A stretch of DNA of 64,000 bases, taken from contig JAFUYM010000021.1 in NCBI GenBank assembly GCA_017470525.1, forward strand, positions 1 through 64,000, read 5' to 3'. The stretch's first letter is position 1. Each line of letters opens with the position of its first letter. Both the position numbers and the translations under genes were made by a program. Positions 25,672 to 35,317 of the stretch are shown here, piece by piece. Source of the DNA: Bacteroidaceae bacterium (lineage in GTDB: Bacteria > Bacteroidota > Bacteroidia > Bacteroidales > Bacteroidaceae). The notes beneath the pieces are model-generated. The model was given only the letters and a program-made list of their open reading frames with translations. It made no database searches and was not told the DNA's origin.

Positions 25672-27696
25672 ATGTTTGCAGACATCATCCTTCCTATCCC
25701 TTTCGACAGCTTCACTTATCTCGTCCCACCCACCCTCCAACCCACACGAGATTTGCGAGGCTGTCGAGTTGTTGTACCCTTCGGAAAGAACAAAATCTAC
25801 ACAGGGGTCGTGCTTCGTGTGCACAACAACAAGCCCGAAGGCGTGGAAATGAAAGAAATCATGGAAGTGCTTGATGAACAACCCGTTGTAAACGAAAAGC
25901 AATTCGCCTTTTGGCAATGGATTGCCAACTACTACATCTGTCCCCTCGGCGACGTGATGAAAAGCGGACTTCCCGGAGCCATGAAGCCCAAAGACGAAGC
26001 GGCACTCAAAGAATCGTCTCGCAAACGGAAAGGCGGCAAAAACAATCTCTTCCATGAAGACGCCACGGCTACGCTACAGCCCCTTACCCCTGCACAGCAA
26101 ACGGCGATGGGCGAAATCGAAGCCTCCTTCAAAACAAAAAACGCGACCCTCCTCCACGGCGTCACCTCCTCCGGCAAGACAGAAATCTACATCCACCTCA
26201 TCAACAACTACTTAGAGAGGGGAAAACAAGTCCTCTACCTCCTACCCGAAATAGCCCTCACCACCCAAATCACCGAACGCCTACGCCGCGTCTTCGGCGA
26301 CCGCATGGGCGTTTACCATTCCAAGTTCACTGACGTGCAGCGGCTGGAAGTCTACAAACGGCAAGCCTCCCCCACCCCCTACCAACTCATCCTCGGCGTT
26401 CGTTCCAGCATCTTCCTCCCCTTTCAAGACCTCGGCCTCGTCATCATAGACGAAGAACACGAACAAAGTTACAAACAGCAAGAGCCTTCGCCACGCTATC
26501 ATGCCCGCAACGCCGCTATCATGCTTGCCCACATGTTCGGTGCCAAAACCCTCCTCGGCACCGCCACCCCCTCCTTCGAGGTCTATCACCTGGCACGGAA
26601 GGAACGCTACGGCTACGTACAACTCACCCAACGATACAAGAACAAGCAACTCCCTACCATCGAAATCGTCGATACCAAAGAGGCAAAACGGAAAAAACTC
26701 ATGCGAGGACTTTTCTCCCCACGGCTCATCGAAGCCATGCAGGGAGCACTCGACCGCCACGAACAAATCATCCTCTTCCAAAATCGCCGCGGATTCTCCT
26801 CCTTCATCGAATGTCGGCAGTGCGGCTGGACACCTCGCTGCCCTCACTGCGACGTCACCTTGACACTCCACAAGAAGACCTCCACCCTCACCTGTCACTA
26901 CTGCGGCTACACCACCCGCATCCCCGAGCGATGCCCCGCCTGCGAAGAAGAAAAGTTTAACCACGTCGGTGCAGGCACCGAAAAGATTGAGGATCAGATT
27001 CCACAATTGTTCGAGAATGCCACCACCCTCCGCATGGATCTCGACACCGCCAAGACCCGCCTACAGTTCGAGCGTATCATCTCCGACTTCGCCCAACACA
27101 AAGCCGACATCCTCATCGGCACCCAAATGGTCACCAAAGGCCTTGACTTCGACAACGTCTCCGTCGTCGGCATCCTCGATGCCGACACCATGCTCAACCT
27201 ACCCGACTTCCGCAGTTACGAACGCACCTTCCAAACCCTCAGCCAAGTGGCGGGGCGCGCTGGCCGCAACAACACCCCAGGGCACGTCATCCTCCAAACC
27301 CGCTCTGCCGACAGCGACATCATCCGACAAATCATTCAAGGTGACTACTGGCAGATGTTCTACAACCAAATGACTGAACGCCAGCAATTTCACTATCCTC
27401 CTTTCCGTCGCCTCATCTACATCTACCTGCGCCACAAGGACGACCACCTGCTTGACCATCTTGCCACCGAAATGGGCAACCGCCTCCGCACCATCTTCGG
27501 CGACCGCATCCTCGGTCCCGACCGCCCACCCATTGCCCGCATCCAATCCCTCTACATCCGCAAACTCATGCTCAAACTCGAACTCAACGCACCCACCGAC
27601 CAAGTGCGCCAAGCCCTCCTCACCCTCCAACAACAAATCCTTGCCCTCCCCGCCGCCAAAAACCTCAACATCTACTACGATGTGGACCCTCTCTAA
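25672..27696 (+). CDS. priA: Primosomal helicase PriA, short form
   Basis: PriA restarts stalled replication forks by recognising forks and loading the replicative helicase. The ATG at 25672 (MFADIILPIPFDSFTYLVP) gives 674 residues; an upstream in-frame ATG at 25648 adds only unconserved residues. In order: 3'-DNA-binding domain (residues 1-105), Walker A GVTSSGKT (163-170), DEEH box (260-263), a zinc-binding insertion with four CxxC-type pairs between Cys381 and Cys424, helicase motifs V/VI (GTQMVTKGLDFDNV, SQVAGRAGR) and a C-terminal domain. Between the 3'-binding domain and helicase lobe 1 there are only ~40 residues, a basic linker (SSRKRKGGKNN). The winged-helix domain of usual PriA proteins appears to be missing. 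Confidence 0.92.
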   Translation: MFADIILPIPFDSFTYLVPPTLQPTRDLRGCRVVVPFGKNKIYTGVVLRVHNNKPEGVEMKEIMEVLDEQPVVNEKQFAFWQWIANYYICPLGDVMKSGLPGAMKPKDEAALKESSRKRKGGKNNLFHEDATATLQPLTPAQQTAMGEIEASFKTKNATLLHGVTSSGKTEIYIHLINNYLERGKQVLYLLPEIALTTQITERLRRVFGDRMGVYHSKFTDVQRLEVYKRQASPTPYQLILGVRSSIFLPFQDLGLVIIDEEHEQSYKQQEPSPRYHARNAAIMLAHMFGAKTLLGTATPSFEVYHLARKERYGYVQLTQRYKNKQLPTIEIVDTKEAKRKKLMRGLFSPRLIEAMQGALDRHEQIILFQNRRGFSSFIECRQCGWTPRCPHCDVTLTLHKKTSTLTCHYCGYTTRIPERCPACEEEKFNHVGAGTEKIEDQIPQLFENATTLRMDLDTAKTRLQFERIISDFAQHKADILIGTQMVTKGLDFDNVSVVGILDADTMLNLPDFRSYERTFQTLSQVAGRAGRNNTPGHVILQTRSADSDIIRQIIQGDYWQMFYNQMTERQQFHYPPFRRLIYIYLRHKDDHLLDHLATEMGNRLRTIFGDRILGPDRPPIARIQSLYIRKLMLKLELNAPTDQVRQALLTLQQQILALPAAKNLNIYYDVDPL

Positions 27697-28002
27697 CCTC
27701 TTTTCACGCGCGTACAATATAATATTATCAACAAATATTATTATCTTCAATTATTCTTAATGACCGATTCGGGTTCAATAAAAAAATTGAATCGTTCTCT
27801 GCAATGACACCGCTGCGCAACCACAAAAACCACCCCCACTCTTTCGTTTTTGAACTTTTTTCACACTCTTTTCCATTTTTTTTCAAAAAAGTTTCTCTCA
27901 TATCACTTTTTTTTCGTTTATTTGCACTTTGAAATACTATCCAATGACTAACAACCAAAATTTTATAATTAACTTTTTTATTAACTCTAAATTATTAACC
28001 TT
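27697..28002. other. AT-rich leader and promoter region
   Basis: This 306-bp gap has no gene. It contains a weak hairpin (TTCAAT/ATTGAA around 27774-27793) and a -7-like TTTATTTG at 27917-27924 (one mismatch to TAnnTTTG), about 80 nt before the large surface-protein gene. The last 50 nt are very A/T-rich, as is common before highly expressed Bacteroidota genes. Confidence 0.35.
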
Positions 28003-31000
28003 ATGAAGAAAAGTGTACAATTTCTTTTCTCGCTGGTGGCTTTGATGTGCATAGCACTCACTGCCAACGCTCAAATTGCTGACGGTAAGTATTACCTTCA
28101 GAATGTTGAGTCCGGCAAGTATTGGGGTGCGGGTAACGACTGGGGCACACGTGCCTCTCTCGTAAAGAACCCTGAGTATGTGACCCTCATTTCTAATGAG
28201 GACGGCACATACAACCTCGAGTCACAGGTTTCCAACGGTGGTACGAACTACTACTTTGGCGGTGACTATATGGACGGAGCACCTGTTGCAGGTGGTCTGA
28301 CTATCACTGCATCTGGTGACTACTACACTATCGCCAATGGCGATAACTATTATGGCTATGACGGCTCTTCAACCGTCCTTGGCAAAAACCTTGCGGCAGA
28401 CTCCAAGAATGCTCTCTGGAATATTATTTCAGAAGCAGACATGGTTGCTTCGCTTGCTAAGGCTACTGCTGATGCTCCAGTAGATGCTACATTCCTCATC
28501 CTTGCACAAGGTTTTGGCCGCAACAATCGTAATGGTGGTGGTGCCAACAACGACCTTGGTTCAAAATGGATCGTTTCTGAAGACTGTACAAACAAGAACC
28601 TCTCTGGTGGTAACAACACCAATAACTGTGCGGAATCTTATCACTCAGTTTTCACAATTAGCCAAACAATTGCAAACGCTCCAAAAGGTGTTTACAAACT
28701 GACGGCTCAAGGTTTCTACCGCCAAGACGGCGAGGATAATGATAACCTCCCATACATCTTTATCAACGATGAAAAGGGTGGTACATTCCCATTGAAGACT
28801 GGTTCCGAGAACAACATGAGTGCTGCTTCTGCATCATTCAGCAACGGACTCTATCCAATCGATGCCGCGTTCATCGAATTAGCAGAAGATGGTGAACTTG
28901 TTGTAGGTACAAAACTTGAAACAAATACAACACTCTGGTGCATCTGGGACAACTTCGAATTGACTTATTATGGTGCTGATGCAAATCTTTCTGAGATCAT
29001 GTTTGCTGACCTCATCGCACAGGTTGAGGCTCTCCGCACTCAAGCAGAAGAACTGCAGGGCAAAAGCATCAGCCCTGTTACCAAGACTGCCATCGAAGAC
29101 GCTCTTGCCGCATCTACAGATATTGAAGCAACCAAGGAGGCTTACAATGCTGTTATTGCTGCCCTCTCTGCTGCCAACAACAAGGCTGAAGCAGACATCA
29201 AGAACTGGGCTGCCATCGAAGCACTCAGCACTCTTACTGATAACACCAATGTGTACACTGCAGAAGCATTCGAAGCATACGAGAAGATTCGCGGTGACTA
29301 CAAGACTGCTTGGGAAGAGGGAACTCTCACTGAGACTGTCGTGAATCCAGAAGTGGTTGCAGGTTGGCACTCTGCCAACACATTCGACGACCTGCTCCTC
29401 TCCGCTTGGAGCATCGGCGTAGATAAGTGTCAGGACTTCAACACCGCACTCTACATCAACACATGGTCTGTGGAAGGTGAGAACGACGGCACTCAGTTCA
29501 AGGTTCCATTCTTCGAGTACTGGACAGGTGATGCTAACTCACTGAATGCAAACAACCTCACTGCTATTGTTGAGGGTGTGACTCCAGGTGACTATGTAGT
29601 AAAGGCATGGGTACGCGTTCGTGCAAAGAACGGTGTTGACGCTGCTGAGGCTACAGGTATCACACTGGAAGCAGGTGGTGACCCTGTTGACGTAACAGAA
29701 GGCGAAAAGGTCGGTACAAGCCAGTTCAACATTGGCGAATACAAGGCTAACGCTACTGTAGGCGAGGACGGCAAACTTATCATCAGTTTCATCATAGCAG
29801 ATGACAACAACATCAGTTGGCTCTCATTCAAGAATGTGAAGTACATCACTCCAGAAGAGTCTGCCGCTGAAGAACTCCAGAAGAACTATGAGAAGGCTCT
29901 TCCAACTATCACAGCCGGAAACTACTATGAGATTTTCGCTGAGGTGGGTGAAGATACTTACTACCTCACTTCTGAAGGTAAACTGACTGCAGACGAGGCT
30001 GAAGCAAAGGCGTTCGAGTTCAAGGCTGAAAATGCTTCCGGCACACAATATGCTACAGGCTGGAACATTAACAAGTTCACAAACCCATCTTTGAGCAATG
30101 GCTCAACAGGTGACATCACGAACGACGGTGCGCTCCACATGAACAATGCTGACCGCAACTCTTGGGAGCGTCAGGTATTCTTCCTCGAAGGTGACAAGTA
30201 TGCTGTTCGTTCTACAAACGCAACAGGTACAAACTGGGGTGCAAACACTTACTGGACCGTTGTTACTGACAATGAACTTCCAGAGGCAGGCTACTCACTC
30301 ACTCCTATCTACACATGGCAGTTGAAGGACGTGACCGCTCAGGCTGCTCTCGCTGCTGCCAAGGCTGTCATCGAGGCTAAGGAAGGTGTTGGTACTGACC
30401 TCTTCCAGATTCCAGAGGATGCTTACAACACTTACGCTGCTGCTGTTGAGGCTGCTGACGCTGCTATCAATGCAGAAGACGCTACAGCAGAATCTATTGC
30501 TGCCGCTGTTGCTGCACTGAAGGCTGCAGGTGAGGCTTACGCTACTGCTCCACGCGTGGCTCCAAAGGCTGGCAAGCCATACGCATTCGCACTCACTACT
30601 TCTGACGGCACATACGCACTCAGCATCTCTTCTGAAGGCATCAAGATTGCTGACGAAGAGACTGAAACTTACATCGTGGCTCAGGAAGACGGCACATTTG
30701 CTATCGCAAACAGCGACGGTGAGTATGTAAACTACGCCGGTGGCAACAACTGGACAATGGCTGCTTCTGCCGACGCTTACGGTTGGATTATCTCTGCTGC
30801 TGAAGGTGGCTACACCATCCAAGGCAAGAATGGTCTCCTCGGTACCAATACTTCTGACGGTGCTGCTGCAGGTTCTCCATGCTACGGCGACAAGAAGACC
30901 ACCAATGGTTATGTTGTTTGGGCTATCACAGAGATTAAGCCTGTATTCGACGAGACTCCTCTTACAAAGGATATGTTCAAGGGTTGGGATGGCTTCGATG

Positions 31001-33018
31001 CTTCTGCAAGCGTGAACAACGAGACTCCATACTGGGATGCTGTTGAACTTGGCACAAGTGGTGGTGGTGGCACTACTATCTTTGGTAGCGGCAATGTAAC
31101 CAACACTGATTATGCAGATGTTACTGGTGCTGATGTTCTCCGTTTCGAAGGTGACCCAGGTCTCCCACTCCGTCTGCTCATCAACCGTCAGGCTGACAAC
31201 ACTCTCGTTGAAATCAATCCTGTCATTGGCGCAGAAGGCTATGTTGATGTTGACCTCACTCCTTATGAGTATGTACACATCAACGCCGTTAAGATAAACT
31301 GGGGTGCAGAAGGTGCTGTTACAGCAATGACTTTGAACCCAGGCTTCTTCAAGTATGAGTGGAGTTACGACTTCGAGGCTGACAAGGAAGGCGTTGCTAT
31401 CGTCGGTGCAGGTACTATTGTTGACGACGAGAACGCTAAGTTCGGCAAGGTATTCGAGAACGTAGGTGGTGCAGTCCGCACAAACTACTTCACATTGCCA
31501 GAAGATGTTCTTGCACACAGCACAGAAAGCAAGCAACTCACTATCGGCTTCTGGGTAAATGCAGAAGGCACTACAATGGCTAATCCTTACGCTCCATTCT
31601 TCACTGCTTACGCAAGCAACACCAACGGTGCAGACAATGGCATGCCAATGCTCGCTCTCCAGAGCCGTGGTTTGGCACAGGTGAACTGCAACGGTTGGAC
31701 TGACTTTACTGGTGCAGACAACGTGGACGGTAAGGACAACGTTTACAACAAGAACGCTTGGGAAGCAAACGACGCAGCATTCAACTTCGTTGAGAACTGG
31801 CTTGACGACTCTGACTGGCACTACTACACAGCAGTCTTCACAGAGGAAGGTCTGACTATCTACTTCGACGGTGAAGTGAAGAACCAGTGGACTTGCGACG
31901 GCACAGAAGGCCACACACTTGCAGGTCTCTTCAGCAACGGTGCTGACCTGAAGCACATCTGCCTTGGTGGTAACCAGGCTTGGAACTGGGGCGACGGTGA
32001 TGCTCCATTCCGCTTCGACGATGTATTCGTTACCAACTATGCACTTGACCAGGACGACATCACAGACATCATGGCTGCTAAGTTGTATGGTGTTTCCAGC
32101 ATGTACACTTACAACGTAGAGCGCATTGCAGGTCTGGGCTACACGGCTGAAAACGTTGCGTACGACGAGGCTGACATCCTTGCTGATCTCGGTGTTGAAT
32201 CTTGGGATGCTATCGAAATGTATCCAATCGTGATGACCACTGGCGAGGCTGGTGAAGACCATGACGGATGGCGCGACATCAATGGTGACCCAGCAGAATG
32301 GAATGGTGATGGTACTGACCTCGGTCTCTGCCTCAAGTATCCACATGACGGTGGCATGGCACTCTGCACTCACCCAGGAAATGATCCTAAGGCAGGTGAA
32401 GTTCTCTCTGCAGGCTGGTTGCTCAGCGCAGGTGACAAGAAGACTGCTATCATCACTAACGTAACATTCGTTGAGCCAGAACCAATCGAGATCGTTATCT
32501 CTGAAAACGTGATCAAGGCTTCTATCGAATATGCTTCAACTGAAGCAAGTTATGTTGAGAAAGTTGTGACTCTGACTGACGAGGATGTACAGGCTATTCT
32601 GACTGAACTGGGCATCGCTTCTCTTGACGAGGCAGACATTTACGGTTACAACCCAACAACGAAGGAACTCCTCAGTTCTTATGCAGGCTATGATGGCTGG
32701 CGCAATGCTGACGGCGACTTCGCTAATTGGAGTGGCAACTCAACAGTTCCTGCTTGTGTGAAATACACAGACGGCAAGAACTACTACTGCTACAACATCT
32801 CAGGTTGCGACGCTCAGGACATCAAGACTTACTGGGCTATCGCTACAGAAGAGAAGGCTGTGCTGGTTGAAATCACATTCACTTACACTGTTCCTGTGGG
32901 CATCGCTAACATCGAGAACGCTGCTGCCAAAGCTAACGGTAAGTATCTTGAGAATGGCAAGGTTGTCATCATCAAGAATGGTGTGAAGTACAACGTGGCT
33001 GGTCAGGTTACCAAGTAA
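28003..33018 (+). CDS. Large secreted modular surface protein (LamG-like)
   Basis: A 1671-residue protein with a signal peptide (MKKSVQFLFSLVALMCIALTANAQ). Modules readable in order: a beta-rich N-terminal region about residues 25-145 (DGKYYLQNVESGKYWG, ricin-like or related); a galactose-binding-like jelly-roll about 160-325; helical FIVAR-like Ala-rich segments about 335-410 and 780-850; a second jelly-roll about 450-610; and a LamG/concanavalin-like module about 1120-1370 (QLTIGFWVNAEG, YYTAVFTEEGLTIYFDGEV). Two related ~110-residue units follow, each with a DGWRNADGDFANW-type core (DUF4859-like, about 1375-1490 and 1505-1625). The short C-terminal segment GKVVIIKNGVKYNVAGQ resembles endings common on exported Prevotella proteins. 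Codon use is strongly biased (C- or T-ending, few rare codons), suggesting high expression. Ligand unknown; probably glycan or matrix binding. Confidence 0.7.
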   Translation: MKKSVQFLFSLVALMCIALTANAQIADGKYYLQNVESGKYWGAGNDWGTRASLVKNPEYVTLISNEDGTYNLESQVSNGGTNYYFGGDYMDGAPVAGGLTITASGDYYTIANGDNYYGYDGSSTVLGKNLAADSKNALWNIISEADMVASLAKATADAPVDATFLILAQGFGRNNRNGGGANNDLGSKWIVSEDCTNKNLSGGNNTNNCAESYHSVFTISQTIANAPKGVYKLTAQGFYRQDGEDNDNLPYIFINDEKGGTFPLKTGSENNMSAASASFSNGLYPIDAAFIELAEDGELVVGTKLETNTTLWCIWDNFELTYYGADANLSEIMFADLIAQVEALRTQAEELQGKSISPVTKTAIEDALAASTDIEATKEAYNAVIAALSAANNKAEADIKNWAAIEALSTLTDNTNVYTAEAFEAYEKIRGDYKTAWEEGTLTETVVNPEVVAGWHSANTFDDLLLSAWSIGVDKCQDFNTALYINTWSVEGENDGTQFKVPFFEYWTGDANSLNANNLTAIVEGVTPGDYVVKAWVRVRAKNGVDAAEATGITLEAGGDPVDVTEGEKVGTSQFNIGEYKANATVGEDGKLIISFIIADDNNISWLSFKNVKYITPEESAAEELQKNYEKALPTITAGNYYEIFAEVGEDTYYLTSEGKLTADEAEAKAFEFKAENASGTQYATGWNINKFTNPSLSNGSTGDITNDGALHMNNADRNSWERQVFFLEGDKYAVRSTNATGTNWGANTYWTVVTDNELPEAGYSLTPIYTWQLKDVTAQAALAAAKAVIEAKEGVGTDLFQIPEDAYNTYAAAVEAADAAINAEDATAESIAAAVAALKAAGEAYATAPRVAPKAGKPYAFALTTSDGTYALSISSEGIKIADEETETYIVAQEDGTFAIANSDGEYVNYAGGNNWTMAASADAYGWIISAAEGGYTIQGKNGLLGTNTSDGAAAGSPCYGDKKTTNGYVVWAITEIKPVFDETPLTKDMFKGWDGFDASASVNNETPYWDAVELGTSGGGGTTIFGSGNVTNTDYADVTGADVLRFEGDPGLPLRLLINRQADNTLVEINPVIGAEGYVDVDLTPYEYVHINAVKINWGAEGAVTAMTLNPGFFKYEWSYDFEADKEGVAIVGAGTIVDDENAKFGKVFENVGGAVRTNYFTLPEDVLAHSTESKQLTIGFWVNAEGTTMANPYAPFFTAYASNTNGADNGMPMLALQSRGLAQVNCNGWTDFTGADNVDGKDNVYNKNAWEANDAAFNFVENWLDDSDWHYYTAVFTEEGLTIYFDGEVKNQWTCDGTEGHTLAGLFSNGADLKHICLGGNQAWNWGDGDAPFRFDDVFVTNYALDQDDITDIMAAKLYGVSSMYTYNVERIAGLGYTAENVAYDEADILADLGVESWDAIEMYPIVMTTGEAGEDHDGWRDINGDPAEWNGDGTDLGLCLKYPHDGGMALCTHPGNDPKAGEVLSAGWLLSAGDKKTAIITNVTFVEPEPIEIVISENVIKASIEYASTEASYVEKVVTLTDEDVQAILTELGIASLDEADIYGYNPTTKELLSSYAGYDGWRNADGDFANWSGNSTVPACVKYTDGKNYYCYNISGCDAQDIKTYWAIATEEKAVLVEITFTYTVPVGIANIENAAAKANGKYLENGKVVIIKNGVKYNVAGQVTK

Positions 33019-33044
33019 ACAACGAACAAACAATCTATATCAAG

Positions 33045-33076
33045 AGTGTGGGGCTATCCAGTCCCACACTTTTTTG
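33045..33076 (+). terminator. Intrinsic terminator after surface-protein gene
   Basis: AGTGTGGG (33045-33052) pairs with CCCACACT (33063-33070), loop 10 nt, followed by TTTTTTG. It lies 27 bp after the stop codon. Confidence 0.88.
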
Positions 33077-33173
33077 TGCCTCTATTTCATGCTGACGGTG
33101 CGCTTTTGACAATCAAAACGTTGCGTTTTCAGGTTCTTTCCCGACCTATGAGCATTAAAAATCCTTTATTTCA

Positions 33174-33203
33174 TTGTGGGTCAGAAAAAATGTCGTAAAT
33201 TTG
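33174..33203 (+). promoter_or_regulatory. Promoter of the etfBA operon
   Basis: TTG (33174-33176) and TAAATTTG (33196-33203), separated by 19 nt, match the Bacteroidota -33/-7 pattern. The 5' UTR would be about 75 nt. Confidence 0.75.
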
Positions 33204-33285
33204 CAACCGATTATATTTTGCCTTATTATGGGCAAGACTGACCAGTATTGAACTATACATACCAAAAACAACCAATACATTAATT

Positions 33286-34095
33286 ATGAGTTTGAAAATT
33301 ATTGTACTCGCCAAACAGGTGCCGGACACTCGCAATGTCGGTCCTGATGCGATGACTCCAGAGGGTACAGTGAACCGTGCGGCTCTGCCTGCTGTGTTCA
33401 ACCCCGAGGACTTGAACGCCCTTGAACAGGCGCTGCGCCTGAAGGACGCGAACCCTGGTTCCACCATCACCATGCTCACCATGGGTCTGCCCAAGGCTGC
33501 CGAGGTGTTAAAGGAAGGTATCTACCGTGGTGCCGACGAAGGCATCCTGATTTCTGACCGTCCACTGGGCGGTGCCGACACCCTCGCCACTTCTTACACA
33601 CTGGCTCAAGCCATCAAGAAGATTGGTGACTACGACATCATCCTCTGTGGCCGTCAGGCTATTGACGGTGACACCGCACAGGTGGGTCCACAGGTGGCTG
33701 AGAAACTGGGCTTGACTCAGATTACTTACACCGAGGAAATCATCTCCCTCGACAAAGAGGCGAAGAAGATTGTGGCAAAGCGTCACATCGACGGTGGCGT
33801 GGAGACCGTGGAAGGTCCGCTGCCGATTGTGGTGACCGTGAACGGCTCCGCTGCTCCTTGCCGTGTGCGCAACGTGAAGCGTGTGTGGGCGAACAAGAAC
33901 CGCCAGTTCACCACTTGGGGGGCTGCCGACATTGAGGCTGACCCTGCACAGATTGGTAAGGCTGGTTCGCCAACCAACGTGAAAGCCGTGAAGAGCATCG
34001 TCTTCAAGGCAAAGGAAAACAAGACTCTCACGTCTTCAGATGCTGACGTGGAGAGCCTGATTGTTGAACTCATGGAATCTAACACTATCGGATAA
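33286..34095 (+). CDS. etfB: Electron transfer flavoprotein beta subunit
   Basis: A 269-residue EtfB, the AMP-binding subunit of the ETF heterodimer that accepts electrons from acyl-CoA dehydrogenases. The opening MSLKIIVLAKQVPDTRNVGPDAM and the segment LEQALRLKDANPGSTITMLTMG are typical. The family signature appears as CGRQAIDGDTAQVGPQVAEKLGL, followed by ETVEGPLPIVVTV. The stop overlaps the etfA start by one base (TAATG), indicating translational coupling. Confidence 0.95.
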   Translation: MSLKIIVLAKQVPDTRNVGPDAMTPEGTVNRAALPAVFNPEDLNALEQALRLKDANPGSTITMLTMGLPKAAEVLKEGIYRGADEGILISDRPLGGADTLATSYTLAQAIKKIGDYDIILCGRQAIDGDTAQVGPQVAEKLGLTQITYTEEIISLDKEAKKIVAKRHIDGGVETVEGPLPIVVTVNGSAAPCRVRNVKRVWANKNRQFTTWGAADIEADPAQIGKAGSPTNVKAVKSIVFKAKENKTLTSSDADVESLIVELMESNTIG

Positions 34096-35135
34096 TGAAC
34101 AACGTATTTGTATATTGTGAGCTTGAAGGCAACAAGGTTGCTGATGTAAGTTTGGAGCTTTGCACCAAGGGTCGCAAACTCGCCAACCAACTGGGTGTAC
34201 AGTTGGAAGCCGTGCTCATCGGCGCAGGTCTCGATGGTGTTGAGAAACAAGTGATTCCTTACGGTGTAGATAAGGTGCACATCTTCGACGACGAGAAATT
34301 GTTCCCCTACACTTCTCTCCCCCACACTTCTGCCGTAGTGAACCTCTTCAAGGAGGAGAAGCCTCAGATTTGTCTCCTCGGCGCAACCGTAATTGGTCGT
34401 GACCTCGGTCCACGTGTCTCTTCGGCACTCCACTCAGGTCTGACAGCCGACTGCACCCAGTTGGAAATTGGTTCTTTCGATATGAAGGTGAAGGATGCCG
34501 AGGGCAACTTCGTGGAGAAGCACTACGACGACCAACTCTATCAGATTCGTCCTGCCTTTGGCGGTTCCATCATCGCCACCATCGTCAACCCCGAGCATCG
34601 CCCACAGATGGCAACCGTTCGTGACGGTGTGATGAAGAAGGAAATCCTCGACGAGAACTACAAGGCAGAGGTGGTGAAGCACGATGTGGCTAAGTACATC
34701 CCTCTGACTGACTATGTGGTGAAGGTGCTCGACCGTCACGTGGAGAAGGCAAAGCACAACCTCAAAGGTGCTCCCATCATCGTGGCAGGTGGTTACGGTG
34801 TAGGTGGTCCCGAAGGTTTCAACCTCCTCTTCGACCTCGCCAAAGAACTTCATGCCGAAGTGGGTGCCAGCCGTGCAGCAGTCGATGCCGGTTGGATTGA
34901 CCACGACCGTCAGATTGGTCAGACGGGTACCACCGTCCGTCCAAAGGTGTATATCGCTTGCGGTATCTCTGGTGCCATCCAGCATGTGGCTGGTATGAAG
35001 GAGTCTGGTATCATCATCTCCATCAACTCCGACCCACAGGCACCTATCAACCAGATTGCCGACTACATCATCAACGGCACCATCGAAGAGGTCGTTCCAA
35101 AACTCATCAAGTATTACAAGAAGAATAGTAAGTAA
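34095..35135 (+). CDS. etfA: Electron transfer flavoprotein alpha subunit
   Basis: EtfA (346 residues) carries the FAD site of the ETF. The N-terminal domain starts VFVYCELEGNKVADVSLEL. The C-terminal FAD domain shows the hallmark sequence VGASRAAVDAGWIDHDRQIGQTG (about residues 254-276), then YIACGISGAIQHVAGM and SINSDPQAPINQIADY. It is followed without gap by a small membrane ORF and an acyl-CoA dehydrogenase, so electrons from acyl-CoA oxidation are likely passed to this pair. Whether this ETF bifurcates cannot be decided here. Confidence 0.95.
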   Translation: MNNVFVYCELEGNKVADVSLELCTKGRKLANQLGVQLEAVLIGAGLDGVEKQVIPYGVDKVHIFDDEKLFPYTSLPHTSAVVNLFKEEKPQICLLGATVIGRDLGPRVSSALHSGLTADCTQLEIGSFDMKVKDAEGNFVEKHYDDQLYQIRPAFGGSIIATIVNPEHRPQMATVRDGVMKKEILDENYKAEVVKHDVAKYIPLTDYVVKVLDRHVEKAKHNLKGAPIIVAGGYGVGGPEGFNLLFDLAKELHAEVGASRAAVDAGWIDHDRQIGQTGTTVRPKVYIACGISGAIQHVAGMKESGIIISINSDPQAPINQIADYIINGTIEEVVPKLIKYYKKNSK

Positions 35136-35315
35136 ATGAATAATATCTTTTTGCATATTGCTACTATCGTATTGATTCTTGTCATTATGTTCTCCATTGT
35201 GGCACTTCTGAGAGGAATCGTTAATCCTGCTATCGCTTATGCCTTTGGTGCTGGCATTGGCTATGTAATAGGCGTTAGTCTTACAAACGCAATAAGAAAA
35301 AGAAAAAAGAAATAA
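35136..35315 (+). CDS. Small membrane protein, 59 aa, in etf operon
   Basis: An ATG directly after the etfA stop (TAA-ATG, no gap) opens a 59-codon frame that ends in TAA two bases before the acyl-CoA dehydrogenase ATG. It fills the gap exactly. The product has a first TM helix about residues 6-25 (LHIATIVLILVIMFSIVALL), a short loop (RGIVNP), a second Gly/Ala-rich hydrophobic segment about 32-49 (AIAYAFGAGIGYVIGVSL), and a strongly basic tail RKRKKK that should stay cytoplasmic. No family is recognised. The position suggests a membrane anchor or partner for ETF/dehydrogenase, which is inference. Confidence 0.65.
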   Translation: MNNIFLHIATIVLILVIMFSIVALLRGIVNPAIAYAFGAGIGYVIGVSLTNAIRKRKKK

Positions 35316-35317
35316 TC

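Noticed and set aside
30295-32373. 692-codon open frame antisense to the large surface-protein gene
   Set aside because: It lies wholly opposite a gene with strong codon bias that avoids the codons giving antisense stops. Its product has no signal peptide or domain and is Cys/Val/Ser-rich in a shadow-like way.
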